NCBI GenBank assembly: GCA_043803845.1
Contig: JAZDJT010000019.1
Span: 1 to 11,180, forward strand
Length of the DNA stretch: 11,180 nt
Reading direction: 5' to 3'
Source: JAZDJT01 sp043803845
GTDB taxonomy: Bacteria; Patescibacteriota; Minisyncoccia; Minisyncoccales; GCA-002788555
The translations under genes were made by a program, and so were the position numbers. The notes under the pieces were generated by a model. The model ran no database searches. It was given only the letters and a program-made list of their open reading frames with translations, and was not told the origin of the DNA. This document shows positions 1 through 6,091 of this stretch, in pieces; within the stretch, counting starts at the first letter, position 1, and each line of letters starts with the position of its first letter.

Positions 1-2224
1 CATCTTTGTGCGGGGCTTCGAGTACCGATATCTGGGGCTGGTTTTCCGTGGTGTGGACATCGTCAGTATCTATGGGAGTGACGTATTGACCTCCGGCACC
101 TTTTGCCCATGCTCTAACGCCGGCTTCCCAATTTTTAAACATAGGATCTTTTTCAGGATTTTGCGGATATTCTCCTCTGGGGTCGTCCCTGTCTACAAAA
201 TAAAGTATAGAGTGAGGTTCGTAGAAAGTTTTCTCCACAACCATCTCATCGGGCGTTAAAGAGGTCGCCAGCTTGCCGGATATCTTATCAATCTTTACTT
301 TTACTAAAGGTAGCCAGCCGTCCAGAACCGCTTTTCCGGTCTTGACTCTTTTGGGAACGGTAAACCCCTGATGCGGCTGGCCTTTGGTCGCCTCTTTCAT
401 AAAATTGTTCCAGATTGGAGCGGCGGCGTTGGCGGCCGAACTGTACATCGGTTGATTATCGTTGTTGCCGACCCAGACGCCGGTCACCAGAGTGGTGGTA
501 TAACCGATAGTCCAAGCGTCGGTTATCTTGCCGCTTTGAGTCGCAGCCGTACCGGTTTTGGCGGCTGCCCAGGGTCCGAGATACAGCCAAGACCTGGAAC
601 CGAACATCGGCGCCCTTAAGCTGTTGTTGGAAAGTATATAGTTTATCTGGCGGCATATCTCACTGTCCAAAACCTTAATCGGATGGACTTCCGGTTCGAA
701 AATCGTTTTGTCGTTCCTGTCCTCTATCTTCAATATGTAGCTGGGAAGGTGCCTTGTGCCTTCGGTGGAAAAAACTCCAAAAGCGGAAACCAACTCCAGT
801 GGGACAACCTCTTTGCCGCCTATCGCCATAGAAAGTCCGGAGTCTTCGTATTCTTTGAAACTTTCTATCATGCCCATACTCTTGGCGGTGTTAGCCACTT
901 CGTCAACTCCGGCCAGATACAGGGTTTTAACCGCGGGGATGTTTAAACTCTGGGCCAATGCCTCTTCCATCTCAACCGGACCGCGGAATTTGCCGTCGTA
1001 GTTTTTTGGCACATACTTGGGGTCGCCGCCAAAATCGGTCCTGACATCCCACAAAACAGTATCGGGAGTATAGCCCTTCTTGAAAGCGGTGGCATAAACA
1101 ATTGGTTTGAATGAGGAACCGGGGGACTGGAAAGATTTTTTCTCCTGGGGCGTCCAGATGTTTACCTGGGATTCTTTGAAGTCTCTTCCGCCGACCATGG
1201 CCAGAATCTGTCCATTTTGGGGATTGATTGAAACCAGGGCGGCATTTCCGGCGTTATACCAACTCTTCAGTTTTTTGGACCAGTCCTTAACCGTTTCCTC
1301 GGCGGTTTTCTGGAGCTTGTAGTTCAAGGTAGTGATAACCCTCAAACCCATTCTCTTGTAGCCGTCGCCGTACATATCAAAAAGTTGTTTTTCCACTTCC
1401 TGCACAAAATAAGGAGCGGATATTCTTCCCGGTGAAACCTTAATAGCAACTTTTTCCTTCTTTGCTTTCTCGGCCTCATCTTGACTGACAAAATTTAAAG
1501 CGACCATCCTGTCGAGCACCCAGTTTTTCCTTTCTTCCCGGATGTCGGGATTATTCAGATAGTAAGTAGGCAAACGTGTGATACTGGCCAAGGCGGCGGC
1601 TTCGGCCAGAGTCAAGCTACTGGCTGGTTTACCAAAGTAATTTTGAGAGGCCGCCTCGACGCCATAGAAGATTGAACCATAAGGGACCTGATTCAAATAA
1701 AATTCCAAAATCTTGTCTTTAGAATATCTTCTCTCCAGTTCCAGGGAAAGGATTATCTCTTTTATCTTTCGGGAGAAAGTTTTTTCCGGCGTCAACATTG
1801 CGTTTTTGATGAACTGTTGGGTGATGGTGGAGCCGCCTCCCTTTTCACCCCTGAAGAGGATGGCTCTGGCTATCCCCTTCAAATCAATACCAGGGTGGCT
1901 GTAGAAAGAATCGTCTTCGGCGGCGATGGTGGCTTTCTGCAGGTCGGGAGAAATTTCCTCCAGCTGAACGTAGGTTCTCTTAATGTCTTTACCCGCCTCA
2001 TAGAGGAGTTGCCTTCCGCTCCTGTCATAAATTTTGGTTGATTCCACGATAATTCTTTTTTCAAATTCTCCGGGGTTGGGAAGCTGGTTGGCAAAATAAG
2101 CAAAAACTCCAATCAGAGCGACGAACGATAAAACGGAAAAAATCCCGAGCCACTTCAACCAGCGGCGGGAACGTTTGTTTTTCTCCGGTTTAACCGGAAC
2201 ACGATAATATTGGCGTTGAGGCAT
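1..2224 (-). CDS. Class A penicillin-binding protein (PBP1A-like glycosyltransferase/transpeptidase), C-terminus truncated by window
   Basis: Bifunctional peptidoglycan synthase: it polymerises lipid II into glycan strands and crosslinks the peptides on the outer face of the membrane. Reading the reverse strand from the ATG at 2224 gives 741 codons with no stop before the left edge. A basic cytoplasmic tail (MPQRQYYRVP...) precedes one membrane segment at about residues 24-46. The GT51 domain follows, with E103 in EDDSFYSHPG, GGSTITQQFIKN at about 130-141 and YSKDKILEFYLN at about 167-178. The transpeptidase domain has the three penicillin-binding motifs: SSFK with catalytic S370 (1115-1117), SLN at 426-428 (about 941-949) and KTGT at 556-559 (548-559). 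All catalytic motifs are intact, so the missing part is only the variable C-terminal tail. No Shine-Dalgarno site precedes the start. The gene is divergent from the DUF721-like gene. The family call is secure; the PBP1A versus PBP2c label is not. Confidence 0.95.
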   Translation of the reverse strand, partial: MPQRQYYRVPVKPEKNKRSRRWLKWLGIFSVLSFVALIGVFAYFANQLPNPGEFEKRIIVESTKIYDRSGRQLLYEAGKDIKRTYVQLEEISPDLQKATIAAEDDSFYSHPGIDLKGIARAILFRGEKGGGSTITQQFIKNAMLTPEKTFSRKIKEIILSLELERRYSKDKILEFYLNQVPYGSIFYGVEAASQNYFGKPASSLTLAEAAALASITRLPTYYLNNPDIREERKNWVLDRMVALNFVSQDEAEKAKKEKVAIKVSPGRISAPYFVQEVEKQLFDMYGDGYKRMGLRVITTLNYKLQKTAEETVKDWSKKLKSWYNAGNAALVSINPQNGQILAMVGGRDFKESQVNIWTPQEKKSFQSPGSSFKPIVYATAFKKGYTPDTVLWDVRTDFGGDPKYVPKNYDGKFRGPVEMEEALAQSLNIPAVKTLYLAGVDEVANTAKSMGMIESFKEYEDSGLSMAIGGKEVVPLELVSAFGVFSTEGTRHLPSYILKIEDRNDKTIFEPEVHPIKVLDSEICRQINYILSNNSLRAPMFGSRSWLYLGPWAAAKTGTAATQSGKITDAWTIGYTTTLVTGVWVGNNDNQPMYSSAANAAAPIWNNFMKEATKGQPHQGFTVPKRVKTGKAVLDGWLPLVKVKIDKISGKLATSLTPDEMVVEKTFYEPHSILYFVDRDDPRGEYPQNPEKDPMFKNWEAGVRAWAKGAGGQYVTPIDTDDVHTTENQPQISVLEAPHKD

Positions 2225-2290
2225 ATATTTTTTTCGGAAATCTCAATATTTGATATCTCATTTTCATCTTTTTAGCAAGTGTCTTTGCCA

Positions 2291-2319
2291 TTGAAGATTT
2301 GCTCAAAGAAAATTAGAAT
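2291..2319 (+). promoter_or_regulatory. Sigma70-type promoter for the DUF721-like gene
   Basis: TTGAAG at 2291-2296 and TAGAAT at 2314-2319 each match the -35 and -10 consensus at five of six positions, separated by exactly 17 bases. The predicted transcript start is near 2326, inside the TAACAGTCAACAGTAA element, which leaves a leader of about 46 bases before the ATG at 2372. Confidence 0.5.
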
Positions 2320-2324
2320 ATGTT

Positions 2325-2340
2325 TAACAGTCAACAGTAA
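2325..2340 (+). repeat. 16-nt AACAGT-type element, copy 1 (inverted relative to 7945-7960)
   Basis: TAACAGTCAACAGTAA contains two AACAGT units. The reverse complement of 7945-7960 is identical except for one base (T instead of C at position 8). Both copies sit directly upstream of a plus-strand gene, but in opposite orientation. Function is unknown. Confidence 0.5.
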
Positions 2341-2371
2341 ACAATCAGAAGATAACAATTACTAAATACTT

Positions 2372-2641
2372 ATGTCTTGGACTGGCGTTAAAAAGGTTTT
2401 GGAAAATTTTAAAGACAGACCAGAACTAAAAGAGAAACTGAAAGTGTCGCTTATTAGGGGATACCTTCAGAAAAAATTCGGGGTGAAAAACGTCTCTTTT
2501 AAGAAAGAGAAACTAGAAATAAAAGCGGGTTCTTCGGCTTTACTGCAGGAATTTTTTTTGAGAAAAGACGATATAAAAAAAGAGTTGAATGACTACTTAA
2601 AAGAAGAAGTTGTAAAAGAGATTACAGTCAAGAGGGGATGA
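2372..2641 (+). CDS. DUF721/DciA-like small protein
   Basis: An 89-residue, highly basic protein with a plausible resemblance to the DUF721 (DciA) domain. In that family the core is a strand-helix pattern in which a hydrophobic strand is followed by a Ser-Ser-hydrophobic-x-Gln-Glu helix and a final beta strand. Here LEIKAGSSALLQEFFLRK (about residues 48-65) and VVKEITVK near the C-terminus match that order. DciA proteins help load the replicative helicase DnaB onto DNA, which would make this a cytoplasmic replication factor if the assignment holds. The length is close to the minimal domain, with no N-terminal extension. There is no Shine-Dalgarno site before the ATG, but a good promoter lies 50-80 bases upstream. 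The gene is divergent from the penicillin-binding protein gene. The coding call is firm; the family call comes from the motif pattern only. Confidence 0.6.
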   Translation: MSWTGVKKVLENFKDRPELKEKLKVSLIRGYLQKKFGVKNVSFKKEKLEIKAGSSALLQEFFLRKDDIKKELNDYLKEEVVKEITVKRG

Positions 2642-2646
2642 AGTTA

Positions 2647-2675
2647 TTGACAATTATTTTATAATGTGTTATACT
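2647..2675 (+). promoter_or_regulatory. Near-consensus sigma70 promoter reading into the 2681-2904 locus
   Basis: A perfect TTGACA (2647-2652) is followed after 17 bases by TATACT (2670-2675). An overlapping TATAAT lies at 2660-2665. This is the best promoter match in the window, yet no conventional gene lies downstream on this strand: the next plus-strand gene begins at 4419, beyond two opposing genes. The predicted start falls at about 2681-2683, exactly at the 5' arm of the 11-bp stem described for the candidate RNA. Confidence 0.7.
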
Positions 2676-2680
2676 ATTTT

Positions 2681-2719
2681 ATGCCATTTGGTAAAGATGG
2701 GATAACATATACCTCCTAA
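2681..2719 (+). other. Possible leaderless 12-codon ORF (MPFGKDGITYTS)
   Basis: An ATG sits at the predicted transcript start and opens a 12-codon frame ending in TAA at 2717-2719. Beyond the TAA the same frame stays open to the TAA at 2902-2904, and the peptide resembles one unit of the downstream repeat (PFGKDGITYTS against PFWKENVLKTK). It may be a leader peptide, the 5' remnant of a decayed repeat gene, or a chance frame within an RNA gene. Confidence 0.25.
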
Positions 2720-2790
2720 ATTGTTACCCCGTCTGTTTCTAGGGTGTCGGATTTTTCCGAAAATGCCTTGGAAGCCCAAATGGCATTTTC
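2681..2790 (+). ncRNA. Candidate structured small RNA with anti-Shine-Dalgarno-like loop
   Basis: Three elements fit a compact RNA starting at the promoter-predicted 5' end. An 11-bp perfect closing stem pairs 2681-2691 (ATGCCATTTGG) with 2776-2786. A 13-position hairpin pairs 2695-2707 with 2722-2734, with one A-C mismatch and one wobble, and its 14-nt loop contains ACCTCCT. A small TCGGA-TTTT-TCCGA hairpin lies at 2747-2760. The 3' arm runs into TTTTCTTTT (2786-2794), which could end transcription. An alternative 9-bp hairpin, 2759-2767 with 2782-2790, competes for the 3' arm. It does not show the conserved motifs of SRP RNA, 6S RNA, tmRNA or RNase P. No known family is recognised. The same DNA can also be read as a short peptide and repeats, so the RNA interpretation is a hypothesis. 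Confidence 0.4.
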
Positions 2791-2898
2791 TTTTGCGAAA
2801 ATTCTTTGGTCTGCCAAGTCGGCTTTTCCTTTTTGGAAAGAAAATGTTCTGAAGACAAAAGCGGCACTTCCTTTTTTTTCAAAAAACTTTTTCTCCAA
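2716..2898 (-). other. Doubtful 60-codon ORF immediately after pth2
   Basis: A reverse-strand frame opens at a TTG (2898) three bases after the pth2 stop and would encode a Lys/Glu/Phe/Ala-rich peptide beginning MEKKFFEKKG. Its sequence is mildly repetitive because it lies opposite the repeats at 2749-2901. It has no Shine-Dalgarno site, a weak start codon and no recognised domain. It is listed because it could be a third gene of the LCP-pth2 unit, but the opposite strand carries an equally open frame, so neither is established. Confidence 0.2.
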
Positions 2899-2901
2899 TA
2901 A
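2749..2901 (+). repeat. Degenerate tandem repeats with 3n spacing (four units)
   Basis: Four related units begin at about 2749, 2782, 2821 and 2863 with GG(C)ATTTT, GGCATTTTC, GGCTTTTCC and GGCACTTCC, each followed by a T-rich then A-rich half. The offsets are 33, 39 and 42 bases, all multiples of three. In one plus-strand frame the units translate as SDFSENALEAQ, MAFSFAKILWSAK, SAFPFWKENVLKTK and AALPFFSKNFFSNN, an approximate A-F-P/S-F-x-K pattern of 11-14 residues. The frame ends at TAA 2902-2904, touching the pth2 stop on the other strand. No start codon is convincing, and a TAA at 2717 separates it from the ATG at 2681. Confidence 0.45.
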
Positions 2902-3249
2902 TTAAGCCAGTTTTAACTTTCCCGTTATCTTGTCTATCTCTCCCTCCGGAGCCGGTCCTATGCCAAGACTTGTTTTAGTGCCTCTCTCTACCTGGGTTAA
3001 TCCGGCGTCTTCAACTAGGGCGGTCGGCAGATTATTATTCAGGGATTCTTGATAGAGAGATAAAAGCTCGTCTAGGTTTTTGCACCAAACCACCACTTTT
3101 TTCTGCCCCTCCTTCTTCCACTCCTTTTGAAAATCGCTGTTGTCAGATGCCAGAACTGAAGCGTGAGCAACTTGGGTCGCCAATTTACCCTTTCCTAATT
3201 TCAAATCTTTTCTTACCACGATAACCTGTTTTAAAATCTTGGGTTTCAT
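2902..3249 (-). CDS. pth2: Peptidyl-tRNA hydrolase, archaeal/eukaryotic type (Pth2)
   Basis: Cytoplasmic hydrolase that releases peptides from prematurely dissociated peptidyl-tRNA so the tRNA can be reused. The 115-residue protein is a complete Pth2 domain: LKQVIVVRKDLKLGKGKLA with K22 in the active-site region, then QVAHAS with H29, a KKVVVW strand at about 50-55, and the signature region LPTALVEDAGLTQVERGTKT (D81, T85, T91/T93), ending GIGPAPEGEIDKITGKLKL. This fold is unrelated to the usual bacterial Pth. Its ATG overlaps the LCP stop by four bases (ATGA), which indicates translational coupling, and there is no Shine-Dalgarno site. Pth2 is standard in archaea and eukaryotes and occurs sporadically in bacteria including CPR lineages. 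Whether the genome also has a classical pth cannot be seen here. Confidence 0.93.
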   Translation of the reverse strand: MKPKILKQVIVVRKDLKLGKGKLATQVAHASVLASDNSDFQKEWKKEGQKKVVVWCKNLDELLSLYQESLNNNLPTALVEDAGLTQVERGTKTSLGIGPAPEGEIDKITGKLKLA

Positions 3250-4295
3250 TTGAGGAGACTATTTATTTTCGCTTTTATTCCGGCGTAATTAAATTTACCG
3301 GCTTTCGGCCAGAGGACGGAAGCTTTTTTACCACCAAGATATGTTTCGCCGTAAAGGAGCAGGGAATTTGGCTTGCCGGCGTCAATCAATAAATATTTTA
3401 TTTCCCTGTCTTTTGTGCTTTTCGCCAGGCCAGTCAATATTCTCAAGTCCTTCAAAGTGAAATTGGTTTTTCCTTTGAACTCCCGGAAAAGAGCCGTTAT
3501 CTCTTTGAAATCGGAAAACAGTTTAAGTTTAATCACTTTCATCTGCAAGACTTCCATTACTTGCTGCTGGCGTTCCACCCTGCCAAAGTCACCCCTTGCC
3601 TGGTGGCGTGAGCGGATGTATTTTATCGCGGTCGCGCCGTCAAGGTGCTGCCCGCCCGCGTTAATGGAAAATGCTTCATATCCTCGGGAAACGGTCGGAA
3701 AAGCCGGGTCGTATATTTTCTCTTTGACGTTGACGTCAACCCCGCCAAAGATGTTCACCACTTTTTCCAAGGTCTTCAGGTCTATCACTATGTAATACTG
3801 TATTTTGAGGCCGGTTATTTCCTTTAGCTTCTTTATCAGTAGCGACGGGTCTTTGGAAATGGAATAAAGGCTGTTGATTCTCGCTTCTTTTTTCGAGCCG
3901 GATATTTTTACCAAAAGATCGCGAGGCACGGCAATGGCCGAAATATCTTGAAAGTCAGAGCTGGCGGAAACAATCTGCAGCGAATCGGTCAGGTACGGAG
4001 ACGGCCAGGGTTTTCCGGCCATTCCGATTAGCAATATATTTGTTCTTTTGTCTTTGTCTTGATTGAGAGTCGGCAGAGTTATCGAATCTTTTACCGAGCT
4101 CTTGGAAGCTTCCTCTATCTTTCCGTAAACTGGTAAGGCGCTGTTTTGACTTAATAAAATGGGTTGGATTTTCAGGAACGTAAATAATCCTCCGGCGAGA
4201 AGTAAGAAAAATAAGATTCTACCAAAAATTCCATTGCCGCGAGGCTTCCAGTAGAGGACTTCTCTAAATTCATTTTCGACGCACGAATAATCCAT
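3246..4295 (-). CDS. LytR-CpsA-Psr (LCP) family glycopolymer transferase
   Basis: LCP proteins are membrane-anchored phosphotransferases that attach lipid-linked glycopolymers to the cell wall or surface. The 349-residue protein has a cytoplasmic N-terminus, one membrane helix at about 26-44 (ILFFLLLAGGLFTFL) and an extracellular LCP domain. Visible family motifs are NILLIG (86-91), TDSLQIVS with D104, AVPRDL with R125 and D126, RINSLYS (139-145), VVNIFGGVDV (about 179-188), INAGGQHLDGATAIKYIRSR (211-230) and GDFGRVERQQ with D236, R239 and R242. These include the acidic and arginine residues that bind the pyrophosphate of the lipid carrier in characterised members. It is the first gene of a two-gene unit overlapping pth2. 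A divergent promoter lies upstream. The exact glycopolymer cannot be told from sequence. Confidence 0.92.
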   Translation of the reverse strand: MDYSCVENEFREVLYWKPRGNGIFGRILFFLLLAGGLFTFLKIQPILLSQNSALPVYGKIEEASKSSVKDSITLPTLNQDKDKRTNILLIGMAGKPWPSPYLTDSLQIVSASSDFQDISAIAVPRDLLVKISGSKKEARINSLYSISKDPSLLIKKLKEITGLKIQYYIVIDLKTLEKVVNIFGGVDVNVKEKIYDPAFPTVSRGYEAFSINAGGQHLDGATAIKYIRSRHQARGDFGRVERQQQVMEVLQMKVIKLKLFSDFKEITALFREFKGKTNFTLKDLRILTGLAKSTKDREIKYLLIDAGKPNSLLLYGETYLGGKKASVLWPKAGKFNYAGIKAKINSLLK

Positions 4296-4338
4296 TATAT
4301 ATATTAAAATTTGCCCTTCTTTATGGCTTTATTCTTTA

Positions 4339-4366
4339 ATTTTATCACAAATATCACCCTGTACAA
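4339..4366 (-). promoter_or_regulatory. Probable promoter for the LCP-pth2 unit
   Basis: On the reverse strand TTGTAC (4366-4361) lies 16 bases before TAAAAT (4344-4339). The predicted start is near 4332, giving a leader of about 37 bases to the LCP ATG. The -35 hexamer overlaps that of the divergent promoter at 4360-4388, both using the palindrome TGTACA. Confidence 0.4.
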
Positions 4367-4388
4367 AGAGGATGGAATAGACTATAAT
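4360..4388 (+). promoter_or_regulatory. Probable promoter for the Cas4-like nuclease gene
   Basis: A perfect TATAAT lies at 4383-4388 with TGTACA (4360-4365, four of six matches) 17 bases upstream. The transcript would start near 4395, at the foot of a small hairpin (TCCCTT/AAGGGA, 4396-4409). The right arm of that hairpin, AAGGG, is also the only purine-rich, ribosome-binding-like stretch before the ATG at 4419, so the site may be partly masked. Confidence 0.5.
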
Positions 4389-4418
4389 CAAAGAGTCCCT
4401 TGAAAGGGATTTTAATAT

Positions 4419-5108
4419 ATGCTTAACGAGTTAATCGACAAATACTACCAGAACAGAAGAAAGGATAAAGCGCAGCAGCATTTTTATGTCAGCGATGGCG
4501 GCAAGTGCCAGAGAGCGGTTTATTTTTCAATGAAGGGGTATCCCAAGAAAGAGAAGGAGGCAAGGGTTCTCCGAATTTTTGATACCGGTGACCTCACGCA
4601 TCAGAGATTAATGAGGGCACTTTTCGGAATCCCCGAAATTAGAGTCATTGCTTCCGAGATTGATATGCCGATCCAGGATCTTTTCCACGGCAGGGAGGAC
4701 GCAATTATTTCTCTTAATAATAAATTGTATATAGTAGATTTTAAGAGCATAAGTGATTATAAATTTAAAAAGCTTGATGCGCCGGAAATCCCTCATCAAC
4801 GCCAACTCCAGCTCTATATGCACTATTTCAAAGTTCCCCAAGGAATTGTCCTCTACGAGAACAAAAACACCCAGGACTTGAAAGAATTTGAGCTCAAATA
4901 CGACTATAAGCTCTGTAAAAAAATCATCTCCGAATTCGAAAATCTAAGAGATCAGTACATCGAACAAGACATTATTCCTCCCATTCCTCTGGTGTTGAAA
5001 AAACAGAGGGACGAATCAAAAAGTAACGGCAAGAAGTTTCCCTGGGAGTGTGAGTACTGCGATTTCAGAGAGGAGTGCAACAGAGTTGAGAAAGAGGCGA
5101 AAGAGTAA
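4419..5108 (+). CDS. Stand-alone Cas4/RecB-like PD-(D/E)XK nuclease with Fe-S cysteines
   Basis: Likely single-strand DNA exonuclease of the Cas4/AddB-like branch. In the 229-residue protein C30 in DGGKCQRAVYF pairs with a C-terminal CEYCDFREEC set (C211, C214, C220); this one-plus-three arrangement is the 4Fe-4S signature of Cas4-type nucleases. The nuclease core shows H61 (GDLTHQRL), E80, D94 (HGREDAII), D107-F-K109 on the LYIVDFKS strand, and the Q-x3-Y motif as Q129/Y133 in HQRQLQLYMHYF. All residues expected for metal-dependent cleavage are present. No cas1, cas2 or CRISPR repeats lie in the window, so a role in spacer acquisition is not supported here; DNA repair or end processing is more likely. 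A downstream TAA is followed by a 60-base gap to the next gene. Confidence 0.85.
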   Translation: MLNELIDKYYQNRRKDKAQQHFYVSDGGKCQRAVYFSMKGYPKKEKEARVLRIFDTGDLTHQRLMRALFGIPEIRVIASEIDMPIQDLFHGREDAIISLNNKLYIVDFKSISDYKFKKLDAPEIPHQRQLQLYMHYFKVPQGIVLYENKNTQDLKEFELKYDYKLCKKIISEFENLRDQYIEQDIIPPIPLVLKKQRDESKSNGKKFPWECEYCDFREECNRVEKEAKE

Positions 5109-5161
5109 TCTCTTCATTTCTTTTTAATAGAGTGTATTGCAAAATTCATAAAGAAACACAT

Positions 5162-5165
5162 GGAG
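5162..5165 (+). promoter_or_regulatory. Shine-Dalgarno site deciding the start at 5172
   Basis: GGAG with six bases of spacing to the ATG at 5172. It overlaps the upstream in-frame ATG at 5160, which argues against that earlier start. It is the only convincing Shine-Dalgarno site seen before a gene in this window. Confidence 0.6.
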
Positions 5166-5171
5166 AAAAAA

Positions 5172-6089
5172 ATGAATTTTTTCCAAAAGATTACCAAGAG
5201 TTTCAATCCGTCTTTTTCCAAAGAGGTCAGGGGATGGAAAGCCAAGGAGGGTTTAAAGTATCTCTTTTTACTTGCTTTCTTATTTGCCCTTATCATCTCC
5301 GCCAAAAATTCAATCTCTTTTTATTTTTCAACGAGGAACATTCCTGAAAACGCCGAAAGTTTTTTTCTAGAAAATTTCAAAGATTTTCCTGAGATAGAGG
5401 TGGAGGAAGGGAAAGTTTCTTCGACTACTGACCCCTTTTTGAAGCACTGGAGCTACAAGAAAGGCACGATTGCTTTTGCGGTTGATACGGGAGCCTCCGA
5501 GCAGGATATTGTTTCTGGAAAGTACAGCTCTTACAACGAAGGACTCTTTCTTCTGGAAGATCGATTGATCTTGAGGACCGTTGACGCCAACGGCAAAACC
5601 TCGACCGACATTTATCCTTTAAGAGACATAAATTTGAGCGTGGTTTTTAACCCGCAAAAAGGCGAGTTCTTGAGAATAAATTGGGAGGGGCAAGTCTTTA
5701 ACGTTACTCCGGCAAAAGTTAGCCGCTGGCTGACTACTTTCAACTTGATTCTTTTTCCGTTTCTCTTTGTTTTCTTAATTATCTTTCTTTTCTTGGCAAA
5801 ACTGATTCAGATTTTGATTTTCAGCATCGTCTCTCTGATTATCAACGCCATAGCCAAAACGGGGTTATCTTTCAAGCAACTTTTCAATATAGGAGTTTTT
5901 TCTTTGACACTTCCGTTTGTCCTGGAAGAAATCGTGGATTTGCTTTCGCTGAATATTCCCAACTTCGCCAAATTTAATTACGTTTTGTATCTGGGACTGT
6001 TGGTTGCCTGGATAGTGCAGCCGAAGGGGAAAGTCGAGGAGAAGAAAGCCATTGTCTCAACGCCGGATACTAAGAAGCTAATAAGTTAA
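5172..6089 (+). CDS. DUF1189-like multi-pass membrane protein
   Basis: An integral membrane protein of 305 residues with the layout of the DUF1189 family. A short basic cytoplasmic N-terminus (MNFFQKITKSFNPSF...) leads to a first helix (LKYLFLLAFLFALIISA, about 25-41), an extracytoplasmic domain of roughly 140 residues with an IAFAVDTG strand and an LRINWEG segment, then a cluster of hydrophobic helices from about residue 186 (FNLILFPFLFVFLIIFLFL and following) to YVLYLGLLVAWIV near the C-terminus. I chose the ATG at 5172 because GGAG at 5162-5165 lies six bases ahead of it, the best ribosome binding site in the window; an in-frame ATG at 5160 would add four residues but has no such site. It is followed after two bases by the thioredoxin-like gene. 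Biochemical function is unknown; the DUF1189 assignment is by recall of family layout. Confidence 0.78.
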   Translation: MNFFQKITKSFNPSFSKEVRGWKAKEGLKYLFLLAFLFALIISAKNSISFYFSTRNIPENAESFFLENFKDFPEIEVEEGKVSSTTDPFLKHWSYKKGTIAFAVDTGASEQDIVSGKYSSYNEGLFLLEDRLILRTVDANGKTSTDIYPLRDINLSVVFNPQKGEFLRINWEGQVFNVTPAKVSRWLTTFNLILFPFLFVFLIIFLFLAKLIQILIFSIVSLIINAIAKTGLSFKQLFNIGVFSLTLPFVLEEIVDLLSLNIPNFAKFNYVLYLGLLVAWIVQPKGKVEEKKAIVSTPDTKKLIS

Positions 6090-6091
6090 GC

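Noticed and set aside
456..2112. Open frames opposite or out of frame with the penicillin-binding protein
   Set aside because: They overlap the continuous reverse-strand PBP frame with all catalytic motifs and have no promoter or domain of their own.
2717..2719. Recoded TAA joining the 12-codon ORF to the downstream repeats
   Set aside because: No recoding signal is seen, the known CPR code change concerns UGA and not UAA, and genes here end normally in TAA and TGA; kept only as a possible decayed gene.
2681..2790. Known housekeeping RNA (SRP RNA, 6S RNA, tmRNA, RNase P)
   Set aside because: The SRP GGAA-loop region, the large 6S bubble, the tmRNA tRNA-like end and the RNase P core motifs are not seen; size and stems do not fit.
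4419..5108. CRISPR-Cas locus suggested by the Cas4-like gene
   Set aside because: No repeat-spacer array and no cas1, cas2 or effector gene is visible anywhere in the window.
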